A DNA stretch of 64,000 nt from Piscinibacter sp. XHJ-5 (GCF_029855045.1 NZ_CP123228.1:2356001-2420000), one strand, 5' to 3'. Positions 17,306-26,181 are shown, numbered from the stretch's first letter. Notes: generated by a model from the sequence alone, not told the origin. Numbers and translations are program-made.

Positions 17306-18160
17306 ATGTCTGATCTCTCGACACTCGAAACGCGCGCGTACCGCATGCGGCGCTACGCGCTGCGCATGGGCGAAGTGCAGGGCCAGGGCTACATCGGCCA
17401 GGCGCTCGGCTGGGCCGACGTCCTGGCAGTGGCCTACGGCCATGCGCTGAACCTTCGTCCTGCCGATCCCGAATGGGAAGGTCGCGACCGCTTTCTTCTC
17501 TCCCACGGCCACTACGCGATTGCGCACTACGCCGCCCTGATCGAGGCCGGCATCATTCCGGAAAGCGAGCTCGAGACCTACGGCAGCGACGACAGCCGGC
17601 TGCCGATGTCGGGGATGGCCGCCTACACGCCTGGCATGGAAGTCTCCGGAGGCTCGCTGGGCCAGGGGCTCGTGATCGGTGTCGGCATGGCGCTCGGGCT
17701 GAAGCAGAAGCGCAACCCGGCGTTCGTCTACAACTCGATGTCCGACGGCGAACTCGACGAAGGCTCGACCTGGGAGGCGGCGATGTCCGCCGCGCACCAC
17801 CGGCTCGACAACCTCATCTGCCTGGTCGACATCAACAACCAGCAGGCCGACGGGCCGTCCGGCAAGGTGCTCGGCTTCGAGCCGCTCGCCGACAAGTGGA
17901 CCGCATTCGGCTGGCACGTGCAGCGCGTGAACGGCAACGACCTGCGGGCGGTGCTCAACGCATTCGACAGCGCGCGCGCGCTGAAGGACGCCAAGCCGCG
18001 CGTGATCCTGTTCGACACGCTGATGGGCAAGGGCGTGCCCTTCCTCGAGCAGCGGGAGAAGAACCACTTCATCCGGGTCGACCCGTCCGAGTGGCAGCAG
18101 GCCATCGAGATCCTCGACCAGTCGCAGCCCTACATGCAACCCGAAGGAGCCCCGGCATGA
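17306..18160 (+). CDS. Transketolase, N-terminal (TPP-binding) subunit
   Basis: A 284-residue protein equal to the first domain of transketolase. It has the His-containing GHYAIAHYAAL region, GGSLGQGLVIGVGMALG, and the thiamine-pyrophosphate motif as SDGELDEG followed about 28 residues later by VDINNQQ. Full transketolase is about 660 residues; here the enzyme is split, and the pyrimidine-binding half is the next gene, overlapping by ATGA. Split transketolases are often dedicated catabolic enzymes moving a two-carbon ketol unit from a specific ketose. Genomic context makes the TRAP-imported, SDR-oxidised compound the likely donor. Confidence 0.92.
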   Translation: MSDLSTLETRAYRMRRYALRMGEVQGQGYIGQALGWADVLAVAYGHALNLRPADPEWEGRDRFLLSHGHYAIAHYAALIEAGIIPESELETYGSDDSRLPMSGMAAYTPGMEVSGGSLGQGLVIGVGMALGLKQKRNPAFVYNSMSDGELDEGSTWEAAMSAAHHRLDNLICLVDINNQQADGPSGKVLGFEPLADKWTAFGWHVQRVNGNDLRAVLNAFDSARALKDAKPRVILFDTLMGKGVPFLEQREKNHFIRVDPSEWQQAIEILDQSQPYMQPEGAPA

Positions 18161-19170
18161 ACACGACCAACGTTGCGGAGAAGAAGCCGCGCCTGACCAC
18201 CTCGGCGATGATTGCGTCGATCGCCTCGGAAGGTCAGCGCGTGAAGGCCGCGCCCTTCGGCAAGGCGCTGGTCGAATACGCGGCAACGCGGCCCGAGGTC
18301 GTCGGCATGACCGCCGACCTCGCGAAGTACACCGACCTGCACCTGTTCGCGCAAGCCTTCCCCGACCGCTTCTACCAGATGGGGATGGCCGAGCAACTGT
18401 TGCTGGGCGCGGCCGGCGGCATGGCAAAGGTGGGCCTTGTGCCGTTTGCCACGACCTATGCCGTCTTCGGCACGCGGCGCGCGTACGACTTCATCCACCA
18501 GGTCATTGCCGAGGAGAACCTGAACGTCAAGATCTGCTGTGCGCTGCCGGGTCTGACCACGGGGTATGGGCCGAGCCACCAGGCCACCGAGGACCTGGCC
18601 ATGATGCGCGCAGTTCCCGGGCTGACCGTCGTCGACCCGTGCGACGCGCTCGACATCGAGCAGGCGGTGCCGCAGATCGCGGCCCACCCGGGCCCGGTCT
18701 ACATGCGCCTGCTGCGCGGCAATGTGCCGCTGGTGCTCGACGAGATCGAAGGCTATCGGTTCGAGCTCGGCAAGGCCAAGCTGCTGCGCGATGGTGCCGA
18801 CGTGCTCGTCATCTCGAGCGGCATCCTGACGATGCGCGCGCTCGAAGTCGCACAGGATCTCGCCGAGGACAAGGTGGGCGTGGCCGTGTTGCATTGCCCG
18901 ACGATCAAGCCGCTGGACGAGGCGGCGATCGTCGAGGCGGTGCGCTACAAGCACCGGCTGGTCGTCGTCGCCGAGAACCATTCGGTGATCGGGGGGCTCG
19001 GTGAGGCGGTGTCCAGCGCGCTGCTGCGCCATCGCGTGCAGCCGGCAGGCTTCCAGTTGGCCGGCCTGCCCGACGAATTCCTGGACGCCGGAGCGCTGCC
19101 GACGCTGCACGACCGCTACGGCATCAGCCGCGCCGCGCTGGGGGCTCGCATCAAGACCTGGCTGGGTTGA
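18157..19170 (+). CDS. Transketolase, C-terminal (pyrimidine-binding) subunit
   Basis: A 337-residue partner of the preceding protein. It contains the pyrimidine-binding domain with the catalytic Glu in QMGMAEQLLLG, the phenylalanine-rich VPFATTYAVFGTRRAYDF segment, GPSHQATEDLAMMRAVPG and the C-terminal transketolase domain (about 210-337). The ATG at 18157 overlaps the previous stop (ATGA), so the two subunits are probably made in equal amounts. The first 30 residues are an extra basic/polar leader relative to many homologues. It is the last gene of the operon. Confidence 0.92.
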   Translation: MNTTNVAEKKPRLTTSAMIASIASEGQRVKAAPFGKALVEYAATRPEVVGMTADLAKYTDLHLFAQAFPDRFYQMGMAEQLLLGAAGGMAKVGLVPFATTYAVFGTRRAYDFIHQVIAEENLNVKICCALPGLTTGYGPSHQATEDLAMMRAVPGLTVVDPCDALDIEQAVPQIAAHPGPVYMRLLRGNVPLVLDEIEGYRFELGKAKLLRDGADVLVISSGILTMRALEVAQDLAEDKVGVAVLHCPTIKPLDEAAIVEAVRYKHRLVVVAENHSVIGGLGEAVSSALLRHRVQPAGFQLAGLPDEFLDAGALPTLHDRYGISRAALGARIKTWLG

Positions 19171-19174
19171 CTTC

Positions 19175-19192
19175 GCGCGGGAGAGGCCGCGC
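19175..19192. terminator. Weak hairpin between convergent genes
   Basis: GCGCGG and CCGCGC with a six-base loop, five bases after the transketolase stop and ahead of the end of the convergent SRPBCC gene. No T-run follows, so it is at best a weak or factor-dependent terminator. Confidence 0.3.
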
Positions 19193-19203
19193 GGGTCGCT
19201 TGC

Positions 19204-19650
19204 TCAGTCGGGAATCGTGGGCTCGACCAGCGTCGCGAGCTGCTTGAGCGACTCCTGCCATCCGAGGTAGCACATCTCGGCCGGAATGGCTTGCGGGATG
19301 CCTGTCTGCGTGATGTCCAGCTCCGTTCCGCACGACACCGCGCGCAGGACCACGGTGGTTTCCATCTCGCCCGGCATGTTCGGGTCGTCGAACTTGTCCG
19401 AGTAGCGAAGGCGCTCGCCCGGCACGAGCTCACGGTACTCGCCGCCGAAGGAGTGGCCGTGGGCGGTCGAGAAGTTGGTGAACGACATCTTGAACGTCCC
19501 GCCGACGCGGGCGTCCAGGTGATGAACCTTGCAGGTGAAGCCGTAGGGCGGCAGCCACTTGGCCATCGCGTCGGGGTCGAGGAAAGCCCGGTAGACCCGG
19601 TCGGGGGTCGCTCGGAGCACGCGGTGAAGTCGCACGGTGTTGGTCGTCAT
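19204..19650 (-). CDS. SRPBCC family protein (AHSA1-like)
   Basis: A 148-residue START-like fold protein of the AHSA1/activator of Hsp90 homologue-1 type. Recognisable parts are the N-terminal HRVLRATPDRVYRAFLDPD, AMAKWLPPYGF, the central GGTFKMSF strand and the C-terminal LGWQESLKQLATLVE helix. These small hydrophobic-ligand-binding proteins often affect stress responses or act as polyketide-cyclase-like folds; no substrate is indicated. It stands alone, convergent with the transketolase operon and divergent from the secreted protein at 19849. Confidence 0.88.
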   Translation of the reverse strand: MTTNTVRLHRVLRATPDRVYRAFLDPDAMAKWLPPYGFTCKVHHLDARVGGTFKMSFTNFSTAHGHSFGGEYRELVPGERLRYSDKFDDPNMPGEMETTVVLRAVSCGTELDITQTGIPQAIPAEMCYLGWQESLKQLATLVEPTIPD

Positions 19651-19848
19651 GATGATCGGGACGTGAAGCAGAGGAAGGCCCTCTGAGAGAACGACGAACG
19701 AAGCGGGGCGGAATCGACATCGGCAGGCGATTGTGCCTCTAGGGATATGTTCACGGCGTCCCGATGTCCGGTTGCATGGCGCGTTGCGCGTATCTCCAAG
19801 TGGGTGTCAGGACGATCCGTCCGATAGGCCCCGCTCACAGGAGATGAC

Positions 19849-20619
19849 ATGAACAACAAGCGTGCCCTGGCCCTGATCCTGGCGTGCCTGCCCGTCCTGA
19901 GCCTCGCTCAGGACGCGCTGACCGTCTCCGACAACAACTCGGCGGTGAAGGTGACCCGGGATCCGGCGATCTACTTCGGCTACGGCCCCAGCGACCCGCT
20001 GCGGCTGCCCAGGAAGATCGAATGGACGGTGGACGGAAGGACCATCCTGGTCTATCCGTCCGGACCGTGGGGGTTCATCGACATCGAGCATTTCCACGGC
20101 GGCGCGCATGTCGCCGCGCACCAGCTGCACGCCCAGGGCCCGATGCTCGGCTATGCGACCACCACCACGGAGGGCACGGTGACGGGAGGCGCCATCTACA
20201 CCGTCGAAGGCGGCGCGGCCGGGTCGGGCACGTCGCGGCTCGTCGAGAAGGTGGACATCCACAACAAGACCGGCGCCAACCTCGCGGTCTCGCTGACCGG
20301 CATGGGCTTCAAGCCGACGCAGGCGAGCCTGCCCGTTCCCGACTATTCGGGACTCGATGTCACCGGAACGACCGTCGTCTTCTTCCAGGGCAACGAGACG
20401 AAGTACTCGATCGCGGACATGTCGCCCCCGGGCTTTCCGCCGCTGACGGTGCGTCCCGTCGTCTCGTTCTCGGGATTCAACCCGCTGCTCAACCAGAGCT
20501 TCACGATCCCGCCCGGCGCCGTGCTGACGATGATCACCGAGTTGAACGTGAAGCGGCACATCCTGTCGCTTTGCGAGCTGTATCCGGGGATCTGCGATCG
20601 GCCGATCATCGTGCGGTAG
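19849..20619 (+). CDS. Secreted hypothetical protein
   Basis: A 256-residue protein with a clean signal peptide (MNNKRALALILACLPVLSLA, cleavage after about residue 20). The mature protein is rich in Gly, Thr and Val with short beta-strand-like stretches, a HFHGGAHVAAHQLHAQG segment containing five His that could bind a metal, and two Cys near the C-terminus (LSLCELYPGICDRP) likely disulphide-bonded. AGGAGA precedes the ATG. No family was recognised. It is convergent with the phosphoesterase gene at 20670. A CTAGGGA heptamer lies about 105 bases upstream. Confidence 0.62.
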   Translation: MNNKRALALILACLPVLSLAQDALTVSDNNSAVKVTRDPAIYFGYGPSDPLRLPRKIEWTVDGRTILVYPSGPWGFIDIEHFHGGAHVAAHQLHAQGPMLGYATTTTEGTVTGGAIYTVEGGAAGSGTSRLVEKVDIHNKTGANLAVSLTGMGFKPTQASLPVPDYSGLDVTGTTVVFFQGNETKYSIADMSPPGFPPLTVRPVVSFSGFNPLLNQSFTIPPGAVLTMITELNVKRHILSLCELYPGICDRPIIVR

Positions 20620-20669
20620 ATGTCCTCATTCAGGTTCCTGGGCAGGGCCGGGGTGACGGCCCCCGTGCT

Positions 20670-23600
20670 TCACCGCCCCAGCAGCCTCGCCAGCATCCCC
20701 GTCAGCTCGTGATACCCCACCGGCCCCGCCCGCATCTGCTTGCGCGAGATGGGCGGCGTGACGATGCGCGCCGGCCCGGCGAGCGCGAGGGGCAGCGGCT
20801 TCAACGCCGGCGGCCGCGGCACGGACAGCCTCGGCGTCGTGGCCGACAGGAAGGCGTCGAAGGACCGCGACGCATGCACCCGATCGCTGAGGAAAGGCCG
20901 GCCCGGGCAGAAGCGCGCGAGCACGGTCTTCACGATCGAACAGTGGTCGAGCACGGTGTCCGGACCCTTGCCCGCCGGCACCCAGGGCGACACGACGAAG
21001 GTCGGCACGCGCACGCCGTAGCGCGTGGCGACGGTGGCGGGGACTTCGAAGGCGCGTGATGTCGATGTCCCGATGCCGTCGACCACGGGCGGGCGGCTGC
21101 GCGCCTCCGCCAGCGGCGGCACCACGTGGTCGTAGAAGCCGCCGTGCTCGTCGTAGGTGATCAGCAGCAGCGTCTTCTTCCACATCTCGGGATTGGCGCG
21201 CAGCGCCTCGTAGACGCTCTGCAGGAAGTGCTGGCCCCGGTACATGTCGACCGCCGGCGTGTTGTTCGAGCTGTGGTCGTCGTTCTGCGGGAAGTGGTGC
21301 ATCGCCGGCTCGACCACGGTCAGCGCGGGCAGGTTGCCGGCGGCCGCGTCGGCCGCGAGATGCGAGATGTCGCGGATGTCGGTGTCGTTCGTCGCATAGC
21401 GCGCGAACATGCGCAGCATGGTCACCGACGGGAACGACTCGTAGATGCGCCAGCTCACGCCGAACCTCGTCAGCAGGTCGTACACCGTCGTCGCGCGCGA
21501 CAGGCTGAAGTTGTCGCTGTCGTTGTTGTCGAGGATGGGCGCCCCGGTGCGGTCATGCTGCACGTCGCCGGTGAGCGAGAGCATGCGGTTGGGCAGCGTC
21601 GGTCCGGGGTGCGAGCAGAAGTAGCGGTCGCTGAAGCCGTAGTGCTGCGCCAGAAAAGCGGAGAAGGGCAGGTCCGCGGCCTCGTAGAAGCCCAGCACGT
21701 CCTCGGGCAGCAGGGTGCCGGCGCGCGACCGGAAGTTCTCGACGAAGCCCTTCGGGCTGTTGATGGTGCGCCCGCCCGGCGCGGCGAGCCGCGCCGACAG
21801 CTGCTCGGCGACGTCCTTGAGCTCATGACCGACGGCGCGCGGGAACGCGGTGCGCAGGCCGGCCGCATTGGGCGCGATGCGATCGACGCCCGAGAGGGCC
21901 TGCGCCGGGAAGCCCTGCTGCTTCAGGAAGTCGCGCAGTGCAGTGGTCATTCCGTCCGATGCCGCCGTGCCGGCGAGCTCGGCACGGTAGCCGAGCACGT
22001 GGTCGTACGAGCGGTTCTCCATCATCACGACGACCACGTGATCGATCTTCGCCAGGTTGCCGGCAGCCCAGGTGTCGCCCAGCGTCGGCGGCGTGATGCG
22101 CCACGCGCCGGGCCCGAGCTGTGTCGCCGAGCGGCCGATGATCGGCGTGTAGTCGGGGTCAGGCCTGGGCTCGTGCTCGAGCGGCGCGTCGTGCTCGAAC
22201 ACGATGTCGTTGCCCTCCAGCCGCAGCGCGCGGTAGGTGAAGTCGTCGCCGAGCATCATCGCCAGGATCTGCGGCGTGCGGCCCACCGCCTGCGTCACCA
22301 CGCGCTGCAGCATGCGCGGCAGCATCGAGTTGATGCCGCTCTCGATCGCCTCGGCGGCGCCCTCGGCGCCGAGCAGGATGAGGCCGCCGGTCAGCACGCC
22401 GGCCGCCAGAGCGGCTGCCCAGTGCAGGTCCACGTCGACGAGGTCGTCGTTCATCCACGTGCGCGCGACGAAGCCGACGCCGGGCTCGAACGCCATGCCC
22501 GCTTCGAGGTCGATATGGCCGCCGCGCACTTTCACGGTGGCGAGCGGAAAGCCATGGAACTGCACCGTCGCCTCGCCGTCGACCTGGAGTCCCACCTTCA
22601 GCGCCGGCACGGCCGGCTGGATCTTCTGGCTCGCGCCGACCGCCAGGTCGATCGTGCCGACCTTCACGCCGCTGAGCGAGAGCTCGAACCCGTGGCCCAG
22701 GTCGCGGCTCTCGCGCGCCAGCGTGTAGGCGACGCCGGCGCGGATGTCCTTGTCGACCCCCGGGTCCTGCGCCACCGAGTCGATCACGCCGTCGAGCAGG
22801 CCGTGCATGTCGATCGTCTCGGCGCTCTCGGTGTCGAGGATGCGCAGCCGCGCCAGCGCTTCCTTGCCCTGGGTCTCGCCGAAGAGCTGGAGCTTGCTGC
22901 CGCGCGGGCCGATCATGCGGTCGATGCGGGCCTGCAGGTTCTGCACCCGCACGCGAGCCGACGCCACGACGGTCGCGTTGATGGCGCTGCGCGGACGCAG
23001 CGGCGAAGGCGACAGTGAGGGCAGCACTTCCAGCGTCCACAGGCGCGGACGTCCCTGTGCGTCGCGCGACTTCGCAAGCGTCGGCAGGCCCACGTCGAAG
23101 CGGACGCGGCCGCGCCCGCTCGCCACGCGCACGCCGTCGGGGTCGATCAGGCGCAGCTCGCGCGCATCGCCGGTCGGAAGCGGCGAGCCGATCGTTCGCG
23201 CGCTCGCGGTGAAGGCGCCCACCCGATGGAGGTCGAAGGTGTAGCGGCGCAGCGTTGCCGCGTCGATCGTGTCCGTGACCAGCGGCGGGGCGCTCTTCGA
23301 GGTCACCGTCTCGTCGATGGTGATGCCGACCCGGCCCGTGCCGTTGACGACCTTGAACTCCTCTGGATCTTCCTCGAGCGGCTCGCTCCGGCCTTCGACG
23401 GTGAAGCTCCACAGGCCGTGCCGCACGCCGCGCGGATCGCGAAAGCGCAGCAGGTCGGCCAGCGTCACCTGATCGGCCGTGAACGGCTGTCCGTCGGGCG
23501 TGAAGATCGACAGGGTCACCGGCATGGGACGCTGCTCGGTCTCCCAGCGTCCCGGCGGGGGTTGCGGCGCATCGACAGGCGCGACCGGCTCCACGAACAC

Positions 23601-23762
23601 GCGGACGTTGAACGTGGCTTTGGCGAACTTGCGCAGCTGCCCCGGAAACCGGACATCGAAGGTGCCGCTCGCCGCGCAACGCACGGTCGCGATGTTGCCG
23701 ACGCGCGTGACCCTGACGTCGAGCGCCCGGCCGATGTGTGGATGGACGATGGTGTAGGTCAT
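20670..23762 (-). CDS. Phosphoesterase family protein (phospholipase C/acid phosphatase-like) with a long unrecognised N-terminus
   Basis: A 1030-residue protein. The last 470 residues carry the phosphoesterase (PF04185-type) signatures: VVVMMENRSYDHVLG, FCSHPGPTLPNR, FPQNDDHSSNN, and ITYDEHGGFYDHVVPP, which bind the metal and phosphate in phosphatidylcholine-type phospholipases C and acid phosphatases. The first 550 residues match nothing recognised: beta-rich stretches (about 1-260), a helical stretch, and one hydrophobic segment near WAAALAAGVLTGGLILLGAEG. No N-terminal signal peptide is visible, unlike secreted Plc enzymes, which usually carry a Tat signal. AAGGAG stands seven bases before the ATG at 23762, and a 13-bp inverted repeat sits just upstream. 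Confidence 0.8.
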   Translation of the reverse strand: MTYTIVHPHIGRALDVRVTRVGNIATVRCAASGTFDVRFPGQLRKFAKATFNVRVFVEPVAPVDAPQPPPGRWETEQRPMPVTLSIFTPDGQPFTADQVTLADLLRFRDPRGVRHGLWSFTVEGRSEPLEEDPEEFKVVNGTGRVGITIDETVTSKSAPPLVTDTIDAATLRRYTFDLHRVGAFTASARTIGSPLPTGDARELRLIDPDGVRVASGRGRVRFDVGLPTLAKSRDAQGRPRLWTLEVLPSLSPSPLRPRSAINATVVASARVRVQNLQARIDRMIGPRGSKLQLFGETQGKEALARLRILDTESAETIDMHGLLDGVIDSVAQDPGVDKDIRAGVAYTLARESRDLGHGFELSLSGVKVGTIDLAVGASQKIQPAVPALKVGLQVDGEATVQFHGFPLATVKVRGGHIDLEAGMAFEPGVGFVARTWMNDDLVDVDLHWAAALAAGVLTGGLILLGAEGAAEAIESGINSMLPRMLQRVVTQAVGRTPQILAMMLGDDFTYRALRLEGNDIVFEHDAPLEHEPRPDPDYTPIIGRSATQLGPGAWRITPPTLGDTWAAGNLAKIDHVVVVMMENRSYDHVLGYRAELAGTAASDGMTTALRDFLKQQGFPAQALSGVDRIAPNAAGLRTAFPRAVGHELKDVAEQLSARLAAPGGRTINSPKGFVENFRSRAGTLLPEDVLGFYEAADLPFSAFLAQHYGFSDRYFCSHPGPTLPNRMLSLTGDVQHDRTGAPILDNNDSDNFSLSRATTVYDLLTRFGVSWRIYESFPSVTMLRMFARYATNDTDIRDISHLAADAAAGNLPALTVVEPAMHHFPQNDDHSSNNTPAVDMYRGQHFLQSVYEALRANPEMWKKTLLLITYDEHGGFYDHVVPPLAEARSRPPVVDGIGTSTSRAFEVPATVATRYGVRVPTFVVSPWVPAGKGPDTVLDHCSIVKTVLARFCPGRPFLSDRVHASRSFDAFLSATTPRLSVPRPPALKPLPLALAGPARIVTPPISRKQMRAGPVGYHELTGMLARLLGR

Positions 23763-24059
23763 GGCGATGCTCCTTGGCGGGTGATGACGACGGCTGTGTC
23801 GTCGTCATCACCTACGGGATGCGGCGCGGGACGTACGCGGCGATTGGGAGCGGCCCCAGCTAGGGAAAGGGAGCAATGCACCCGATGGCCCGCCTTGTTG
23901 CATGACACAGGGACCCTGGTCCCAGGCCGCGTGGCGTTTCCCCGGCGATCCGCGCCTCGGCGGGACCACGGTCCCGTCGACGCGTGCCGCGGGCTGCGCC
24001 CCAATGGAAGCACCGTCGGCGCGCCGGCGGCACGCCCCGGAAACCCACTGGAGAACACC
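23763..24059. other. Intergenic region between divergent phosphoesterase and diiron genes
   Basis: About 300 bases. It contains the 13-bp inverted repeat at 23780-23812, a CTAGGGA heptamer at 23860-23866 and a ribosome-binding site for the diiron gene (GGAGA before 24060). No additional open frame with coding character and no RNA gene was seen. Confidence 0.4.
23780..23812. repeat. Perfect 13-bp inverted repeat upstream of the phosphoesterase gene
   Basis: Arms GGTGATGACGACG and CGTCGTCATCACC are separated by seven bases. The near arm ends 18 bases before the phosphoesterase start codon, just outside its ribosome-binding site. It could be a dimeric repressor operator or, if transcribed, a stable leader hairpin. 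No T-run follows on either strand, which argues against a terminator. Confidence 0.65.
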
Positions 24060-25028
24060 ATGCAGACTGCCACCCCTTCATCGACAACCGCGCATCCCCC
24101 GAGCGAGACCCATCGCTACGCCAAGTGCATCGAGGTCTCCAAGCGAATCCGCTGGGACATCGATCGCGATGTGATCCGCGGGCGCAGCTTCGACTTCAAC
24201 AGGAAGTTCCTGCCCGACGGCCTGTCCAAGGTCGCCGAGCTGTCGTTCCTGGACGACGAGCACAGGCGCCTGCTGAGCCAGGTGCAGGGACGCACCTACG
24301 TCAACATGTTCGGCATGATCGAGCGCTACATCGGCGCGAAGATGCTGGAGATCAGCCGCGACCACTGGTTCGGCGACCAGGTCGCGCTGGAGGCGCTGGT
24401 GCGCTTCACCGACGAGGAGCTCAAGCACCAGGAGCTGTTCCGGCGCCTCGAGGAGATGATGGCGCCCGGCATGCCGGCCGGCTACCGCTTCATGCTGCGG
24501 CCCAACGAGGTCGCCGCCGCCGTGCTGGGCAAGTCGACCTGGGCCGTGCTCGCGCTGACCTGCCACATCGAGCTCTTCACGCAGGCGCACTACCGCCAGA
24601 GCATCGAGCCCGACCCGCAGCTGTCGGACCTGTGGAAGGACGTCTTCCTCTTCCACTTCAAGGAGGAGTCGCAGCACGCCATCGTGGACGAGCTGGAATG
24701 GGTGCGCGAGGACGCCCGGATCACGGCGGCCGAGCGCGATCGCGGCGTCGACGACCTGATCGCGCTGGTGACCGCCATCGACGGCATGCTGGTCGCGCAG
24801 GCGGCGGATGACGCCAGCTACTTCGTGCAGATCGCGCCGGGCCCTTTCGACGCCGCGCAGGCGAAGGCGATCGAGGCCTGCCTGCTGCGTGCGTACCGCT
24901 GGCAGTACATCGTGTCCGGCGTGCAGGTCGACCGGTTCCAGCAGGTGCTCGGCTCGATGATCACGCCGGCGCAGTTCGAGCGGATCGGCACGGCGCTCGC
25001 GCCGCTCATGGCGACGCTCGTGCACTGA
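24060..25028 (+). CDS. Ferritin-like diiron protein (oxygenase-type)
   Basis: A 322-residue mostly helical protein with two ExxH motifs, EELKH in FTDEELKHQELF and EESQH in FKEESQHAIVDE, plus isolated Glu in MIERYIGAKM and HIELFTQAHY. This is the four-helix-bundle diiron ligand set (Glu-ExxH-Glu-ExxH) of the AurF/ribonucleotide-reductase-like oxygenases. The first 20 residues are a polar leader. GGAGA precedes the ATG at 24060. An N-oxygenase or desaturase-like role is possible, but no substrate can be named. The LuxR-hydrolase fusion starts 49 bases downstream on the same strand. Confidence 0.72.
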   Translation: MQTATPSSTTAHPPSETHRYAKCIEVSKRIRWDIDRDVIRGRSFDFNRKFLPDGLSKVAELSFLDDEHRRLLSQVQGRTYVNMFGMIERYIGAKMLEISRDHWFGDQVALEALVRFTDEELKHQELFRRLEEMMAPGMPAGYRFMLRPNEVAAAVLGKSTWAVLALTCHIELFTQAHYRQSIEPDPQLSDLWKDVFLFHFKEESQHAIVDELEWVREDARITAAERDRGVDDLIALVTAIDGMLVAQAADDASYFVQIAPGPFDAAQAKAIEACLLRAYRWQYIVSGVQVDRFQQVLGSMITPAQFERIGTALAPLMATLVH

Positions 25029-25077
25029 GACCGCGGCGGGGGTGTAGCATGAATCGTCAGCGTCACCCGCCGCGACG

Positions 25078-26142
25078 ATGCGCGCAGCCCCGCAACAGAT
25101 CCGCTTCTGCCAAAGCCACGACGGCGTGCGGCTGGCCTACGCCACGGCCGGCCGCGGGACGCCCATCGTCAAGGCCGCGAACTGGCTGAATCACCTCGAG
25201 TTCGACTGGAACAGCCCGGTGTGGCGGCATCTCCTCGACGAGTTGTCGCGCGAGCACCTGCTGATCCGCTACGACGAGCGGGGCTGCGGCCTGTCGGACT
25301 GGAACGTGCCGTTCTCGTTCGAGGCGTGGGTGCGCGACCTGGAGACCGTGGTCGACAGTGCCGGCGTGGAGCGCTTCGCGCTGCTCGGCATCTCGCAGGG
25401 AGCGCCCATCGCCATCGCGTACGCGGTGCGGCATCCCGAGCGCGTCTCGCACCTGGTGCTGCACGGGGGCTATGCGCGCGGCCGCTATCGCCGCGGGGTG
25501 GATGAGCGTGCGATCGAGGAGGCCGACCTCACGATCCGGCTGGCCGAGGTCGGCTGGGGCCAGGAGAACGCGGCCTTCCGCCAGTTCTTCGCGACGGAGT
25601 TCCTCCCTCAGGGCACGGCCGAGCAGCATCGCTGGTTCAACGACCTCGCGCGCATCACCACCTCGCCGGCGAACGCAGCGCAGTTCCTGCGCGTGTTCTA
25701 CGACATCGACGTCACCTCGCTGCTGCCGCAGGTCGGCTGTCCGACCCTGGTGCTGCATCCGACGCGCGACCTGTGCGTTCCCTTCGACGAGGGACGGCTG
25801 CTCGCCAGCAGCATCCCGGGAGCGCGCTTCGTGCCGCTGGAGAGCGGCAATCATCTGCTGCTGGACAGCGAACCGGCATGGCAGCGATGGTGCGCCGAAG
25901 TGCGCGCCTTCCTGCCTGCCCGCATGCCGACCGACCCGGCCTTTGCCAGCCTGACGGTCCGTGAACGCGAGTTGATCGAGCTGATCGCGCGCGGTCGTGA
26001 CAACGCACAGATCGCCGCGCACCTGGACCTCAGCGAAAAGACGGTGCGCAACCACATCACCAGCATCTTTGCCAAGCTGCAGGTGGAGAGCCGGGCGCAG
26101 GCCATCGTGCTCGCGGTGAAGGCAGGATTCGGCGAGGACTAG
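25078..26142 (+). CDS. Alpha/beta-hydrolase domain fused to a LuxR-type HTH regulator
   Basis: A 354-residue fusion. Residues 1-280 form an alpha/beta hydrolase with the nucleophile elbow GISQGAP (Ser), the acid in HPTRDLCVPF and the final His in ESGNHLLL, so the catalytic triad looks intact. Residues about 290-350 are a LuxR/GerE helix-turn-helix: SLTVRERELIELIARGRDNA, then LSEKTVRNHITSIFAKL. Such fusions are a known but poorly studied group in proteobacteria; the hydrolase may serve as sensor for an ester or lactone, or act catalytically. Being next to the diiron gene suggests it may control that gene, but this is inference. Confidence 0.87.
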   Translation: MRAAPQQIRFCQSHDGVRLAYATAGRGTPIVKAANWLNHLEFDWNSPVWRHLLDELSREHLLIRYDERGCGLSDWNVPFSFEAWVRDLETVVDSAGVERFALLGISQGAPIAIAYAVRHPERVSHLVLHGGYARGRYRRGVDERAIEEADLTIRLAEVGWGQENAAFRQFFATEFLPQGTAEQHRWFNDLARITTSPANAAQFLRVFYDIDVTSLLPQVGCPTLVLHPTRDLCVPFDEGRLLASSIPGARFVPLESGNHLLLDSEPAWQRWCAEVRAFLPARMPTDPAFASLTVRERELIELIARGRDNAQIAAHLDLSEKTVRNHITSIFAKLQVESRAQAIVLAVKAGFGED

Positions 26143-26181
26143 GAGCTCCCATGGCGTCGACAGCCCCGGGCACACGGCGCG

